NCBI GenBank assembly: GCA_029561145.1
Contig: JAKQJM010000039.1
Location: 1 to 46,120 of the forward strand
DNA: 46,120 bases
Reading direction: 5' to 3'
Origin: Pseudomonadota bacterium
GTDB taxonomy: Bacteria > Pseudomonadota > Gammaproteobacteria > Xanthomonadales > Rhodanobacteraceae
Under the pieces are notes generated by a model. The model was not told where the DNA came from. It saw only the letters and a program-made list of their open reading frames with translations, and ran no database searches. Position numbers and translations under genes: made by a program. Shown one piece after another: positions 26,532-35,957 of this stretch (the stretch's first letter is position 1; every line of letters begins with the position of its first letter).

Positions 26532-27467
26532 ATGCACAACCTGAAGTTCACTTCCAGATTTTTGCTTGCCGCCATCGCCGGCGCTGTTGCTGCTGCCGGA
26601 AGTGATTCGGCGCTGGCCTCCGAGCCGACCGGCAACCCCGCAGTGGATTGTCCCGCGCTGGCCAACAGCCTGCTTCGCGAACCCGCCTGGTACGCCGCCG
26701 ACTGCAGGGGCTACTATCCGAGCCGCCCATCACAAGTCGTCAAGCATGCCGAGTCGCCCCTGGTGAACGGCGATCCCGCATTCCAGCTGGATCTTCGGGC
26801 CAACCCGAATGTGTTCAACGAGTTCGCGCTTCCCAACGCCAATGCGCCAAGCAACGCTCCGACGACGACGCTCGATTCGTTCGCCCTCGAGCATGACAAT
26901 GCCACGGGCGTGCTGTGGGCCATTGAAAACGTGACGCTGGCGCTTGGCCAGGTCAACAAGGCCACCGGCGCCTTCACCGCGGGTCCGACCGTAACCGGCA
27001 TAACCGGCAATGTGACCGGTCTTGCCTTCGTTGACTCCAATTCCACGTTCTACGTGTCGGCAGGTGATGGCACCGCGTCAACGATCTATTCGCTCGACAA
27101 GACCACCGGGGTCGCCACGGCAATCGGTGCGACCGGTACGGCGCTGATGATCGATATCGCCATCAACAATGCAGGTCAGATGTATGGCCACGACATCGGC
27201 ACCGACTCCATCTATTCGATCAATACCTCGACCGGGGCTGCGACCTTGATTGGCCCCACCGGTGTCCTCGCCAATTTTGCCCAGTCGATCGACTTCGACA
27301 AGAGCACCGGCGTCCTTTACGCCTGGATCTACGAAGGCGCTGGCGTCAACCGCTTCGCCACCATCGACCTGGCCACCGGCACAGCCACGACGGTTTCAAC
27401 CCCGACCAACCAGGAGTTGGAGGGGGCGTTGACACCGGTCAGCCTGCAAAGCTTCAGCGTCGACTGA
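26532..27467 (+). CDS. Secreted DUF4394-like beta-propeller protein
   Basis: 311 aa with signal peptide (FLLAAIAGAVAAAGSDSALA). The mature part carries repeated [ST]-[IL]-[YD]-x-[IL]-[DN]-x-[TS]-TG strands (VNKATGAF, YSLDKTTGVATAIG, YSINTSTGAATLIG, FDKSTGVLYAW, IDLATGTATTV), each about 45 residues, the look of a DUF4394 or related propeller. No catalytic motif is visible. The upstream DNA is AT-rich (GTAAATTTTTTAATACGGAG), with CGGAG as the ribosome site. A strong terminator follows, so it is probably a single-gene transcript. Exported; function unknown. Confidence 0.75.
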   Translation: MHNLKFTSRFLLAAIAGAVAAAGSDSALASEPTGNPAVDCPALANSLLREPAWYAADCRGYYPSRPSQVVKHAESPLVNGDPAFQLDLRANPNVFNEFALPNANAPSNAPTTTLDSFALEHDNATGVLWAIENVTLALGQVNKATGAFTAGPTVTGITGNVTGLAFVDSNSTFYVSAGDGTASTIYSLDKTTGVATAIGATGTALMIDIAINNAGQMYGHDIGTDSIYSINTSTGAATLIGPTGVLANFAQSIDFDKSTGVLYAWIYEGAGVNRFATIDLATGTATTVSTPTNQELEGALTPVSLQSFSVD

Positions 27468-27490
27468 TGCTTGCCTGATTGCCGCAGTTG

Positions 27491-27520
27491 CAAAAAGGCG
27501 CCCCGAGGGTCGCCTTTTTG
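27491..27520. terminator. Bidirectional terminator
   Basis: CAAAAAGGCG (27491-27500) and CGCCTTTTTG (27511-27520) are exact inverted copies around a loop that can itself pair CCC with GGG. It serves the DUF4394-like gene (plus) and pgpA (minus), which converge here. Confidence 0.9.
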
Positions 27521-27585
27521 TTTCAGGAAATTTGATGGGCGGGGATCTCGATGGCTTTTACCCCCGGCGCGCCTGAGTCTGCCAA

Positions 27586-28095
27586 CTACAAACCGGGACC
27601 TGCCCGATCCAGGAACAGCAGAACGCCCAGTACCAACCCCGCCAGCATCCCGGCGAAAGCGTCATCCAGCATCACGCCGAATCCACCCTTCACGCTTCGA
27701 TCCGCCCACGAACAGGGCCAGGGCTTGATCACGTCGAACGCGCGGAACAGCAGGAACCCTGCGAGCAACCAGAGCCAATGCGCAGGCCACATCAGCAAGG
27801 GCAGCCAGGCAATCCACTGGCCGACGAATTCATCCCAGACGATCACGCCGGGATCACTGATCCGCAATCGGTCGATGACCACATCCGATGCCCATATGCC
27901 AATGAGGAACGCCGTCACGATGAGCGCCACCACCCCGGCGATCGGCAATTCGCGCATCGCCAGCCACGGCAGCAACGCTGCCGCCGAGCCTGCCGTACCC
28001 GGCGCAAATGGACTGAAGCCTGAACCGAACCCGCTGGCGATCCAGCCCGCGGGATGACCGAGTACCGCACGACGTTGCTGCGCATCGAGTTTCAT
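27586..28095 (-). CDS. pgpA: Phosphatidylglycerophosphatase A
   Basis: 169 aa from the ATG at 28095, which overlaps the thiL stop by 4 bp. It dephosphorylates phosphatidylglycerophosphate to phosphatidylglycerol in the inner membrane. Family motifs are GFGSGFSPFAPGTAGS near the N-terminus, ISDPGVIVWDEFVGQW in the centre (Asp/Glu likely binding Mg) and RAFDVIKPWP...VMLDDAFAG near the C-terminus, with four membrane segments. Last gene of the ribH-nusB-thiL-pgpA run, a common gammaproteobacterial order. Confidence 0.96.
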   Translation of the reverse strand: MKLDAQQRRAVLGHPAGWIASGFGSGFSPFAPGTAGSAAALLPWLAMRELPIAGVVALIVTAFLIGIWASDVVIDRLRISDPGVIVWDEFVGQWIAWLPLLMWPAHWLWLLAGFLLFRAFDVIKPWPCSWADRSVKGGFGVMLDDAFAGMLAGLVLGVLLFLDRAGPGL

Positions 28096-29075
28096 GTGAA
28101 ATGCTCCCATCCCTTCGCTGCCACGTGCTTGCGCTGGCCATTCCGGTCGAGCACATGGACACCTGCTCCGGCGATCGCGCGGCCGATCCGGGAAACACGG
28201 CATCCGGTTTCCGCCATGCTCGCGAGCATCGCGGCGACGTTTGCCTCGGCGATCGTGAACACGAGCTCGTAGTCATCGCCACCGCCCATCTGCAATTCGC
28301 GGCAAACGCCTGTATCAAACTGGTCGAACAATGCGCTCGACCCCGGCAGGCAATCTTCGCCGATCTCGAACCCGACCGCGCTGGCTGCCGCGATGTGGCC
28401 GAGATCAGCCAGCAGACCATCCGACACATCAATGCAGGCGCTGGCCAGAGCGCGCAACGCGATACCAGCGGCAATGCGAGGGCTCGGTCGATGGAGGCGG
28501 GCGACCAGAAAATCGCGATCAGCATGATCAATCGATCCGCTTTCCAGCGAGCTCGCGCCAACGTGCTGCAGGCAACGCAATCCGCCTGCCGCGTCGCCCA
28601 GGGTCCCGGTCACGTACACGACGTCACCGATCCGCGCGCCGCCACGACGCATGGCACGCCCCGCCGGCACGAATCCATGCACGGTCAGGGTGATCGTCAA
28701 TGGACCGCTCGTCGTGTCGCCACCGATCAGGGCAAGCTCATGCTGCGCGGCGAGTTCGGCGAAACCCTCGGCGAAGCGCGCGACGAAATCGGGATCGGCT
28801 GAAGGCAGCGTGATCGCGAGCGTTGCCCATGCAGGCGCGGCACCCATGGCGGCCAGATCGCTCAGATTGACCGCAAGGGACTTCCAGCCCAGATCAGCGG
28901 CCCCTGTCTCAAGCGGGAAATGCACGCCGGCAACCAGCGTGTCGGTGCAGATCACGAGTTCGTGCCCTGCCGGCACCTCGACCACGGCAGCGTCATCGCC
29001 AATGCCGACGCGCACGTCGGCGCGCGGCCAGGCACAACGCCGCTTGAGGATTTCGATGAGCTGGAATTCGGCCAT
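28092..29075 (-). CDS. thiL: Thiamine-monophosphate kinase
   Basis: 327 aa from the ATG at 29075. It phosphorylates thiamine monophosphate to the active cofactor. RVGIGDDAAVVEVPAG and CTDTLVAGVHFPLETGAADLGWKS are the ATP/Mg-binding signatures of the PurM-like kinase family. LALIGGDTTSGPLTITLTV and IDVSDGLLADLGHIA continue it. It starts 34 bp after nusB and overlaps pgpA by 4 bp. Confidence 0.96.
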   Translation of the reverse strand: MAEFQLIEILKRRCAWPRADVRVGIGDDAAVVEVPAGHELVICTDTLVAGVHFPLETGAADLGWKSLAVNLSDLAAMGAAPAWATLAITLPSADPDFVARFAEGFAELAAQHELALIGGDTTSGPLTITLTVHGFVPAGRAMRRGGARIGDVVYVTGTLGDAAGGLRCLQHVGASSLESGSIDHADRDFLVARLHRPSPRIAAGIALRALASACIDVSDGLLADLGHIAAASAVGFEIGEDCLPGSSALFDQFDTGVCRELQMGGGDDYELVFTIAEANVAAMLASMAETGCRVSRIGRAIAGAGVHVLDRNGQRKHVAAKGWEHFT

Positions 29076-29109
29076 CTCGGCGCTGCTGTCGCGGCCCGGC
29101 TGCGACGGC

Positions 29110-29571
29110 TCAGCGACCTCTGCCGCGATACTCGACGTCCCGCCACTGCCCGGCCAACTTGTCGAGCACACCGTTGACGTAGGTATGGCCCTGGTCGGCA
29201 CCGAAGCGCTTGGTCACCTCAAGCGCTTCATTGATGATGACGCGATACGGCACATCGGGCCGATGGCGAAGCTCGTAGGCCGCGATGCGCATGACAGCGC
29301 GCTCGATCGGATCGACTTCGGATATCTCGCGGTCGATGTGCTGGCGGATGCCCGCATCGAGTTCGACCAGGTTCTTCTCGACGCCGCGCAGCAGATCCTC
29401 GAAGTACTCGAGATCGGCGATTTCCATGTCCTGTTCGTGGCGAAACTGCTCGATCACCTGGATCATGCGATTGCCGCCGACCTGCCAGGCATAGATCGCC
29501 TGCAGTGCGCGCCGGCGAGAACGCGAACGCGCAGCGAGATCGACGCCTTCGGGGCGATGCGGATGATTCAC
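29110..29571 (-). CDS. nusB: Transcription antitermination factor NusB
   Basis: 153 aa from a GTG at 29571 that overlaps the ribH stop (GTGA). The family core is [17 protein letters not shown] at the N-terminus and [15 protein letters not shown]...[18 protein letters not shown] at the C-terminus. NusB binds boxA RNA with NusE (S10) in rRNA antitermination. Upstream in-frame starts exist but lie inside ribH. The coupling to ribH is typical of Proteobacteria. Confidence 0.96.
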   Translation of the reverse strand: MNHPHRPEGVDLAARSRSRRRALQAIYAWQVGGNRMIQVIEQFRHEQDMEIADLEYFEDLLRGVEKNLVELDAGIRQHIDREISEVDPIERAVMRIAAYELRHRPDVPYRVIINEALEVTKRFGADQGHTYVNGVLDKLAGQWRDVEYRGRGR

Positions 29572-30032
29572 AAAATTCTCCAGAGATCGACCATTTCCAG
29601 CGCCGCCAGCGCGACTTCCTCGCCCTTGTTGCCATGTTTGCCACCGGCGCGCGCCTCGGCGTCGGCATGCTGCTCGACGGCGAGTACGCCATTCAACACC
29701 GGAAGACGAAACTCGACGGCGACGCGCATCAGGCCTTGCGAACATCCGTCGGCCACCTGTTCATAGTGGCGCGTATCGCCGCGCACCACACAGCCGAGCG
29801 CAAGGATTGCTGCGTGACCTGGGGACGCCGCCAGCTTCGCGGCTGCCACCGGAATTTCCCACGCGCCCGGCACGCGGACCAGATCGATCGCCTGCTCGGC
29901 CACGCCATGGTCAATCAAAGCCCGGCGCGCGCCCTCGACCAGGGCATCGACAATGCGCGGGTTCCACCGACTCGCGACGATGGCAAAGCGGGATTCAACA
30001 TGGGCGCGGACGGTACCGCTGAAGACGGCCAT
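29568..30032 (-). CDS. ribH: 6,7-dimethyl-8-ribityllumazine synthase
   Basis: 154 aa. It condenses the ribityl-aminouracil with dihydroxybutanone phosphate in riboflavin synthesis. [49 protein letters not shown] and [11 protein letters not shown] mark the active-site loops. AGGA precedes the ATG. No ribBA, ribC/E or ribD lies in the window, and no FMN riboswitch is visible in front of it. Confidence 0.97.
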   Translation of the reverse strand: MAVFSGTVRAHVESRFAIVASRWNPRIVDALVEGARRALIDHGVAEQAIDLVRVPGAWEIPVAAAKLAASPGHAAILALGCVVRGDTRHYEQVADGCSQGLMRVAVEFRLPVLNGVLAVEQHADAEARAGGKHGNKGEEVALAALEMVDLWRIL

Positions 30033-30570
30033 CGGATCCTGGTCATGGAAAGGAGCGACGGCCGACAGCAGCCGTCAAGGGCGCGCAGTCTAACGGACGA
30101 ACGCACTGATCCAAAACGTGAACCGTGGCACCGGGCCAGGCGCAATCGGCGTGACGGGCCGGGTCATGGCGACCGAGTGCCCCTCGACGGCAATCGCCCG
30201 CAATCGGACGACGATCAGTTCTCGAAGTCGAACAGGCTGGCCCGCGCGCGCGGATTCACGTGCAATCGCTTCGACGCCATCCTTGCCGACGGCTCGGAAG
30301 GCGGGTTGATGGCAGGGCATTCGCCCGAGCACGAGCGACCTGCGAGCACGTCTGCAGGCGCGACTCCGGCTGCTCGATCCGGCCACAGGATCGGGCGGGC
30401 GGGCGAAGTCGCCGGATGGGCAGACCTGCCCGACTTCTCCATCGAAGCCGGCGTGCGCGGCAAAGTTGGCCGTTGCCGGCCCGGCCTTGCTACCCTGCAA
30501 AACCGGCGGCGCCCATGTATCATGCGCACCCGTTTCATCCATCCATCCGCATTGAAGGATATATGACGCT
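30033..30570. other. 538-bp gap between ribH and metK
   Basis: No reading frame gives a convincing protein; frames across it are arginine/alanine/serine-rich. A hairpin GACGGC/GCCGTC lies near 30065-30084 without a T tract. A -10-like TATCAT (30518-30523) and a weak dyad CATCCGCATTGAAGGATA (30544-30561) precede metK. An FMN riboswitch core was looked for and not seen. Confidence 0.5.
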
Positions 30571-30574
30571 ATGA
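30544..30574 (+). promoter_or_regulatory. metK leader: weak dyad, Shine-Dalgarno and 3-codon micro-ORF
   Basis: GAAGGA (30554-30559) is the likely ribosome site but lies 11 nt before the metK ATG and only 3 nt before another ATG at 30563. That ATG opens ATG-ACG-CTA-TGA, whose stop overlaps the metK start. The dyad CATCCGCATTGAAGGATA spans the same site and has the ATC-N10-GAT spacing of the ahcY/metF repeat. Confidence 0.4.
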
Positions 30575-31770
30575 GCAGCACTCTGTTCACCTCCGAATCG
30601 GTTTCCGAAGGTCATCCCGACAAGGTTGCCGACCAGATTTCTGACGCCGTACTCGACGCCATCCTGCTGCAGGACAAGCGCGCGCGCGTCGCCTGCGAAA
30701 CGCTGGTCAAGACCGGCGTCGCGATCGTGGCCGGAGAGGTCACCACCAGCGCATGGATCGACCTCGAAGCATTGACCCGCAAGGTCATCCTCGACATCGG
30801 CTATGACAGCTCGCAGGTCGGTTTTGATGGAGAAACCTGCGGCGTGCTCAACCTGATCGGCAAGCAGTCGCCCGACATCAACCAGGGCGTCGACCGCAAG
30901 AAGCCGGAAGAGCAAGGTGCCGGCGACCAGGGCCTCATGTTCGGCTACGCGACCAACGAAACGAAGGATTTCATGCCGGCGGCGATCCACTATTCGCACC
31001 GCCTCGTCGAGCAGCAGGCCAAGGTCCGCAAGAAGAAGAATTCACCCCTGCCGTGGCTGCGGCCGGATGCGAAGTCGCAGGTCACCTTGCGCTATGAGGA
31101 CGGCAAGGCAGTCGCCATCGATGCAGTGGTGCTGTCGACCCAGCACGATCCTTCGGTCAGGCAGAAGGATCTGGTCGAGGCTGTGCGCGAACACATCCTC
31201 AAGCCCGTGCTGCCCGCCAAGTGGCTGCACAAGGGCACCAAGTTCCATATCAATCCGACCGGAAAGTTCGTCATCGGCGGCCCGGTTGGCGATTGCGGTC
31301 TGACCGGACGCAAGATCATCGTCGATACCTACGGTGGCTGGGCGCGTCATGGCGGCGGCGCTTTCTCGGGCAAGGATCCGTCCAAGGTCGATCGCTCGGC
31401 CGCATACGCCGCGCGCTACGTGGCCAAGAACATCGTTGCCGCCGGCATTGCCGATCGCTGCGAAGTACAGGTCAGTTATGCGATCGGCGTGGCCGAACCG
31501 ACTTCGATCTCGGTGACCACGTTCGGCACCGGCAGGATCAGCGACGAGAAAATCGAGAAGCTGATCCGCAGGCACTTCGACCTGCGCCCGTACGGCATCA
31601 TCAAGATGCTCGACCTGGTCCACCCGATGTACCAGCGGACCGCCAGCTATGGGCATTTCGGGCGGACGCCGGAGCTGGTCAAGCTTGCCAATGGCGAGAC
31701 GTTCACGGCGTTCTCGTGGGAGAAGACCGACAAGGCCGAAGCCCTGCGCGCGGATGCCAAGCTGAAGTAA
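30571..31770 (+). CDS. metK: S-adenosylmethionine synthase
   Basis: 399 aa. It makes SAM from methionine and [23 protein letters not shown] at the N-terminus, [16 protein letters not shown], and [19 protein letters not shown] are the ATP/Mg-binding signatures. It supplies the ligand sensed by the SAM-I riboswitch in front of metX and the methyl donor whose product AhcY removes. A hairpin follows the gene. Confidence 0.98.
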   Translation: MSSTLFTSESVSEGHPDKVADQISDAVLDAILLQDKRARVACETLVKTGVAIVAGEVTTSAWIDLEALTRKVILDIGYDSSQVGFDGETCGVLNLIGKQSPDINQGVDRKKPEEQGAGDQGLMFGYATNETKDFMPAAIHYSHRLVEQQAKVRKKKNSPLPWLRPDAKSQVTLRYEDGKAVAIDAVVLSTQHDPSVRQKDLVEAVREHILKPVLPAKWLHKGTKFHINPTGKFVIGGPVGDCGLTGRKIIVDTYGGWARHGGGAFSGKDPSKVDRSAAYAARYVAKNIVAAGIADRCEVQVSYAIGVAEPTSISVTTFGTGRISDEKIEKLIRRHFDLRPYGIIKMLDLVHPMYQRTASYGHFGRTPELVKLANGETFTAFSWEKTDKAEALRADAKLK

Positions 31771-31785
31771 CGCCCACCTTGAGGA

Positions 31786-31807
31786 CCCGCCGGAATCATC
31801 CGGTGGG
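31786..31807 (+). terminator. Possible terminator after metK
   Basis: CCCGCCGGA pairs with TCCGGTGGG around ATCA, with one G-U pair. Only TTCC follows, so efficiency is doubtful. Confidence 0.45.
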
Positions 31808-31897
31808 TTCCCGACCATCGACGCATGCAGTAGGCTTCACGGCCTATCGGCATGGCCACGCACAGCGCTTGCATGCCTCCCTCCACAGGAACACGGC

Positions 31898-32941
31898 ATG
31901 CCCACCATCGGAATTTTCCGGGCCTTTGCGCCCCGTATCTGCACCCTTCTGATCACAGCCCTGCTGATCGCCGCGAATTCGGCCGTTGCGGCGCCCGCTG
32001 AAGCACCATTCTCCCTGCTGTATTCACCCGAGACGCGCCTCGTTCTCGGCGAAGTGACCGAAATCAACCCTGCCGGCCGCATCGTTTTCAAGCGGATCCG
32101 GGTTTTCGACAAGTCGACGGATGTACCTGAACTCGTCGACGTGATCGTCGGCGAAACCGAGCTGGCCAGCGTTCGGCTCGGCGAGACCTACGTCGTCGGA
32201 TACTCGTTGTTCCATCACGACCGCAAAGCCGGCGGCGTAGCCCCGAACCGCAAGGGCGCGATCCTCATCACGAGTGTGGGACTCGAACCCGCGCTGTTCC
32301 GGGACGCGCCGGTCATTCGCAAGATCCTTTCGCTGGCCGACAGCGAGCACGGACGCGAGTCGAGACAAATGCGGCGTCTGCTGATCGACGCCTTGTCCGG
32401 CAGCAATCGTCCCTTGCAACTGCTCGCCGCAGGTCAGCTGGCCTATGACATCGAACTTTGCGAACGCCTCGATTCGCGTGATCGCGACGTCATCGCGCGC
32501 GTCGGCCTTGCAAGCGGGACCGACAATCGCGTGCGCGGCCTGCTGATTTCGGCGGCAGCCACCCGACCCGGCGAACTGGGCAACTGGTCGGGCGATGCGA
32601 TCCGGGAGGTACTGGCGTCTACGCCTGTGGGCGGATATCCTTCCGGGGCCATGGACCCTACCGGTCTCGTGCTTCTTGCGTTTGCCGAAGCACATGTCGA
32701 AGGCGTCCAGGTCCCCCTTGGATCGGTGACCCGATGGTTGCGCAGCCCGCATCGGCTGCTCGTGGAGAAGTCCCGCGTGTTGCTCGGGGCGAAATTTCCA
32801 GCCGATGCGAAGAAAGCACTGGAGGAGGCGCGGGACGACCCTACGCTGATCCAGGAGACACGAACCTATATCGACGATCAGTTGCGCCAATTCGAACGGC
32901 AGGACGCCGGATCCGGGGCGCAGCAGCAGGGACCCGGTTGA
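31898..32941 (+). CDS. Exported protein of unknown function
   Basis: 347 aa with signal peptide (LLITALLIAANSAVA). The first 110 mature residues look beta-rich (LVLGEVTEINPAGRIVFKRIRVF...ETYVVGYSLFHH). From about 145 to the end it is helical with HEAT-like repeats (MRRLLIDALSGSNRPLQLLAAGQL and similar). The C-terminus is Gln/Gly-rich. CACAGGAA precedes the ATG. I do not recognise a family. It is preceded by metK and followed by another exported protein gene after 80 bp. Confidence 0.7.
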   Translation: MPTIGIFRAFAPRICTLLITALLIAANSAVAAPAEAPFSLLYSPETRLVLGEVTEINPAGRIVFKRIRVFDKSTDVPELVDVIVGETELASVRLGETYVVGYSLFHHDRKAGGVAPNRKGAILITSVGLEPALFRDAPVIRKILSLADSEHGRESRQMRRLLIDALSGSNRPLQLLAAGQLAYDIELCERLDSRDRDVIARVGLASGTDNRVRGLLISAAATRPGELGNWSGDAIREVLASTPVGGYPSGAMDPTGLVLLAFAEAHVEGVQVPLGSVTRWLRSPHRLLVEKSRVLLGAKFPADAKKALEEARDDPTLIQETRTYIDDQLRQFERQDAGSGAQQQGPG

Positions 32942-33021
32942 TCGCTGTTTGACCGAGGGGCTGAACGCGGCCCGTCGTTGAAGTGCAAGAACGACCCGTA
33001 TCTTGATGAGGAGCCTTCAAC

Positions 33022-35901
33022 ATGCTTTTGCGATTCCGATCGATCACGCTTGGCGCGGCCGCGCTGCTCGCGTGTAGCGCCCAGGCCGCGAGCCCGGCCC
33101 CCGATGTGTTTCACGCCGTCCGTTTCGATGTCTCCCGCCCGATGCGCGACATCATCCGCGATCTCCCGCCCAACCAGGGCAGCGAGAACGAGGTGGACTA
33201 CATTCCGAACATCTTCATCAAGCCGACCAGTCCCGCCAACGCCTGGACCGTGCCTGACTATTCGCACGTTCAGACGGCGCCGACCGGCACGCCGGCACCG
33301 GCACTCGGCGTTGCCTTCGATGCGATCGGCAATCCGACCGCTTGCGGCGGATGCATTCCGCCCGATACGAACGGCGATGTCAGTGACCAGCACTTCATCC
33401 AGTGGGTCAACAGCAAGTGGGCGATCTACAACAAGTCGACCGGCGCGGTCGTGCAGGCGCCAGTCGCCGGCAACTCGTTCTTTGCCGGCTTCGGCGGCAA
33501 ATGCCAGACGACGAATTCGGGTGACCCGATCGCACTCTGGGATGCCAGGGCCAAGCGTTGGGTGATGAGCCAGTTCGTGACCACCGCACCATTCGCCCAG
33601 TGCGTGGCGGTTTCGGCGACCTCCGATCCACTCGGCGCCTACTACCGCTACGAGTTCAATTGGCCGAACTTCGGCGACTACCCGCACATGGGCGTGTGGA
33701 CCGAGGAAAATGCACAGCAGAATGCCTACCTGCTGACCACGCACGAATTTTCGCCTGCTTCGGCCTTCCTCGGCGCTGCGCTGATCGCGATGCAACGCGA
33801 CAAGATGCTGGTCGGCGATCCCACCGCTGCGATGGTGCGTTTCCCCGGCTTCGACGCCTACGGCGTCCAGGCCATCCATCTGAGTGGATTGAATCCAGCT
33901 CCCGGTGGCTCCTGCCCGACGTTCGTCCACTTCGACTTCAGCGCCACCAACTACCGGTTCTGGGACATGTGCCTGAACTGGACGACGCCAGCCAGTTCGA
34001 CCATCTCCTCGCCGAACACGGTGGCCGGAGCTCCGTTCTTCCCGTACTTCGATGACATTCCGCAGCTCGGAACGACCGGAGTGCTGGATTCGTTCGGCTC
34101 GAACACGATGTACCGCGCAACTGCGCGCGCATTCTCGAAGGACGCGCCGACCCGCATCTCACTGGTCATCAATCATGTCGTCCAGGGCAGCGCGTTGAAT
34201 GCCGGCGTCCGCTGGCTGCATTTCAACCTGAAACCCGCCGTCGAGCCGATCGGCGTCACCGACCGCATCTTCGGCGACGGTTACGAGGGCACCCCGCTGC
34301 CGGCCATCGTGCCGCAGACCGTCATGACCAAGACCCTGATCGACGAAGGCATCTACGCCCCGGCCGACAGCCAGCATCGCTGGATGGGTGGCATCGCGAT
34401 CGACGACAGCCTGAACATCGGCCTCGGCTTCTCGAAGTCGAGCGCGACGATCAACCCGCAGGTCATGTACACCGCACGTAAGGCCACCGACGCGCCTGGA
34501 CTCATGCGCGACGAACAGACCTGCACCGCCGGCATCGCCAATGGTTCGCAGACCGATGCCGCCGGGCGCTGGGGCGACTACTCGTCGATGAGCGTCGATC
34601 CGGTCGACCAGTGCACGTTCTACTTCACGACCGAGTACTACGCGACCTCGTCGGCCCGCAACTTCAGCACGCGCGTCTGCTCGTTCAAGTTCCCGGACTG
34701 CGGAACGCCGGAGTTCCTGCTGGTCAACGAATCGCCGAAGCGCGTTGAACTGTGCGGCGCGACGGCAAGCGGTGATCCGACCTGGACCCTGCGTGCGGGC
34801 GTCCTCAACGGATTCACCGGAGCAGTCAGCCTGACCGGCCTCAGCGTACCGGCCACCACGACGGCGAACTTCTCGGTCAACCCGATCAACGCACCAGGCA
34901 GCAGCGTGTTGACCCTCGCTGGCGGTGCCGCGCTGACCAGCGGTGAGTACAGCTTTGCCGCGCAGGGCCAGAGCGGCGCCCTGATCCGTACCTCGAGCCT
35001 CGAGCTCGGCGTGTCGACTGCTGCGGCCGGAGCACCCAGCCTGGTCGCCCCTGCCAACAACGCGACCGGCATCAAGATCCTTCCGACCTTGAGCTGGAAT
35101 GCGGTGGCGGGTGCCCTCACCTACAACGTGCAGGTCTCCACGAACGTCGGCTTCACCAACATCGTTGCCAGCGCCACAGTCTCCGGAACAAGCTGGAAAG
35201 TCAGCACCGCTCTGAACCAGAGCACGCAGTACTTCTGGCGTGTCACTCCGAGCAACTATTGCGGTGCCGGTGCGACGTCGCCTGTGTTCGCCTTCACGAC
35301 GGGCCTCATCGGACAGTGTCCGAGCGGCACGACGATCTCGACCGTGTTCCAGGACACTTTCCAGGGCGGCGTCAACGGTTGGACCACGACCGGTACGGGC
35401 GCTTCGAACTGGGCCCAGGTGGCTGCGCCAGCCAATACCGGCCTGTCGACCACGGTCTGGGGCATCATCAACAATCTGACGACCAGTGATCGCGGTCTCG
35501 TCTCGCCGACCATCAACATTCCGGCCGGTGCGCAGGAAGCCTTCCTGACCTATCAGACCTATCACAGTTTCGAAATTGACGGTCCGACCGGATGCTGGGA
35601 CAACGGCACGATCGATATCAAGGCGGGCGCCGGCGCGTTCACCTATATCCAGAACAGCCGCCTGTACACCGATCCGTATGACGGCCTCGTCTCGGCCGGT
35701 GAGGCCAATGCCGGCGCTCAGGGCTGGTGCCATGCTCCGATTTCGGTGCCGGTGACTCCGAAAGTGTCGGTCGTCGATCTCGAAGGGTTCGCAGGCCAGG
35801 CGGTGCAACTGCGCTTCCGCGCCGTGAGCGACTCGAACACAGGTGCAGCAGCGCCGAATGGGTTCTACATCGACAACCTGAAAGTCGAGGTTTGCCAGTA
35901 A
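33022..35901 (+). CDS. Large secreted protein with FN3-like and C-terminal jelly-roll domains
   Basis: 959 aa with signal peptide (SITLGAAALLACSAQA). Residues ~90-410 form a beta-rich region with WDARAKRWVMSQF and FGDYPHMGVWTEE, possibly a propeller. A motif DRIFGDGYEG stands at 414-423. A second beta-rich part follows to about 560. Residues ~668-762 are a fibronectin-III-like module (APANNATGIKILPTLSWNAV...YFWRVTP). Residues ~770-959 resemble a jelly-roll (FQDTFQGGVNGWTTTGTGAS...NGFYIDNLKVEVC) as found in secreted proteases and adhesins. Cysteines are frequent. No catalytic motif is visible; an adhesive or binding role is inference. A strong terminator follows. Confidence 0.8.
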   Translation: MLLRFRSITLGAAALLACSAQAASPAPDVFHAVRFDVSRPMRDIIRDLPPNQGSENEVDYIPNIFIKPTSPANAWTVPDYSHVQTAPTGTPAPALGVAFDAIGNPTACGGCIPPDTNGDVSDQHFIQWVNSKWAIYNKSTGAVVQAPVAGNSFFAGFGGKCQTTNSGDPIALWDARAKRWVMSQFVTTAPFAQCVAVSATSDPLGAYYRYEFNWPNFGDYPHMGVWTEENAQQNAYLLTTHEFSPASAFLGAALIAMQRDKMLVGDPTAAMVRFPGFDAYGVQAIHLSGLNPAPGGSCPTFVHFDFSATNYRFWDMCLNWTTPASSTISSPNTVAGAPFFPYFDDIPQLGTTGVLDSFGSNTMYRATARAFSKDAPTRISLVINHVVQGSALNAGVRWLHFNLKPAVEPIGVTDRIFGDGYEGTPLPAIVPQTVMTKTLIDEGIYAPADSQHRWMGGIAIDDSLNIGLGFSKSSATINPQVMYTARKATDAPGLMRDEQTCTAGIANGSQTDAAGRWGDYSSMSVDPVDQCTFYFTTEYYATSSARNFSTRVCSFKFPDCGTPEFLLVNESPKRVELCGATASGDPTWTLRAGVLNGFTGAVSLTGLSVPATTTANFSVNPINAPGSSVLTLAGGAALTSGEYSFAAQGQSGALIRTSSLELGVSTAAAGAPSLVAPANNATGIKILPTLSWNAVAGALTYNVQVSTNVGFTNIVASATVSGTSWKVSTALNQSTQYFWRVTPSNYCGAGATSPVFAFTTGLIGQCPSGTTISTVFQDTFQGGVNGWTTTGTGASNWAQVAAPANTGLSTTVWGIINNLTTSDRGLVSPTINIPAGAQEAFLTYQTYHSFEIDGPTGCWDNGTIDIKAGAGAFTYIQNSRLYTDPYDGLVSAGEANAGAQGWCHAPISVPVTPKVSVVDLEGFAGQAVQLRFRAVSDSNTGAAAPNGFYIDNLKVEVCQ

Positions 35902-35926
35902 CCCAACGGTTACAGTGTCCGATGAG

Positions 35927-35954
35927 AACGGGCCGCCTTGTGCGGCCCGTTTTC
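35927..35954 (+). terminator. Rho-independent terminator
   Basis: AACGGGCCGC (35927-35936) and GCGGCCCGTT (35942-35951) form a perfect 10-bp stem with loop CTTGT, followed by further T. It ends the 33022-35901 gene and faces the converging SDR gene. Confidence 0.88.
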
Positions 35955-35957
35955 ATT

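Noticed and set aside
30090-30590. Minus-strand 166-codon frame upstream of ribH
   Set aside because: It runs across the metK start and promoter, and the translation has no recognisable fold or motif.
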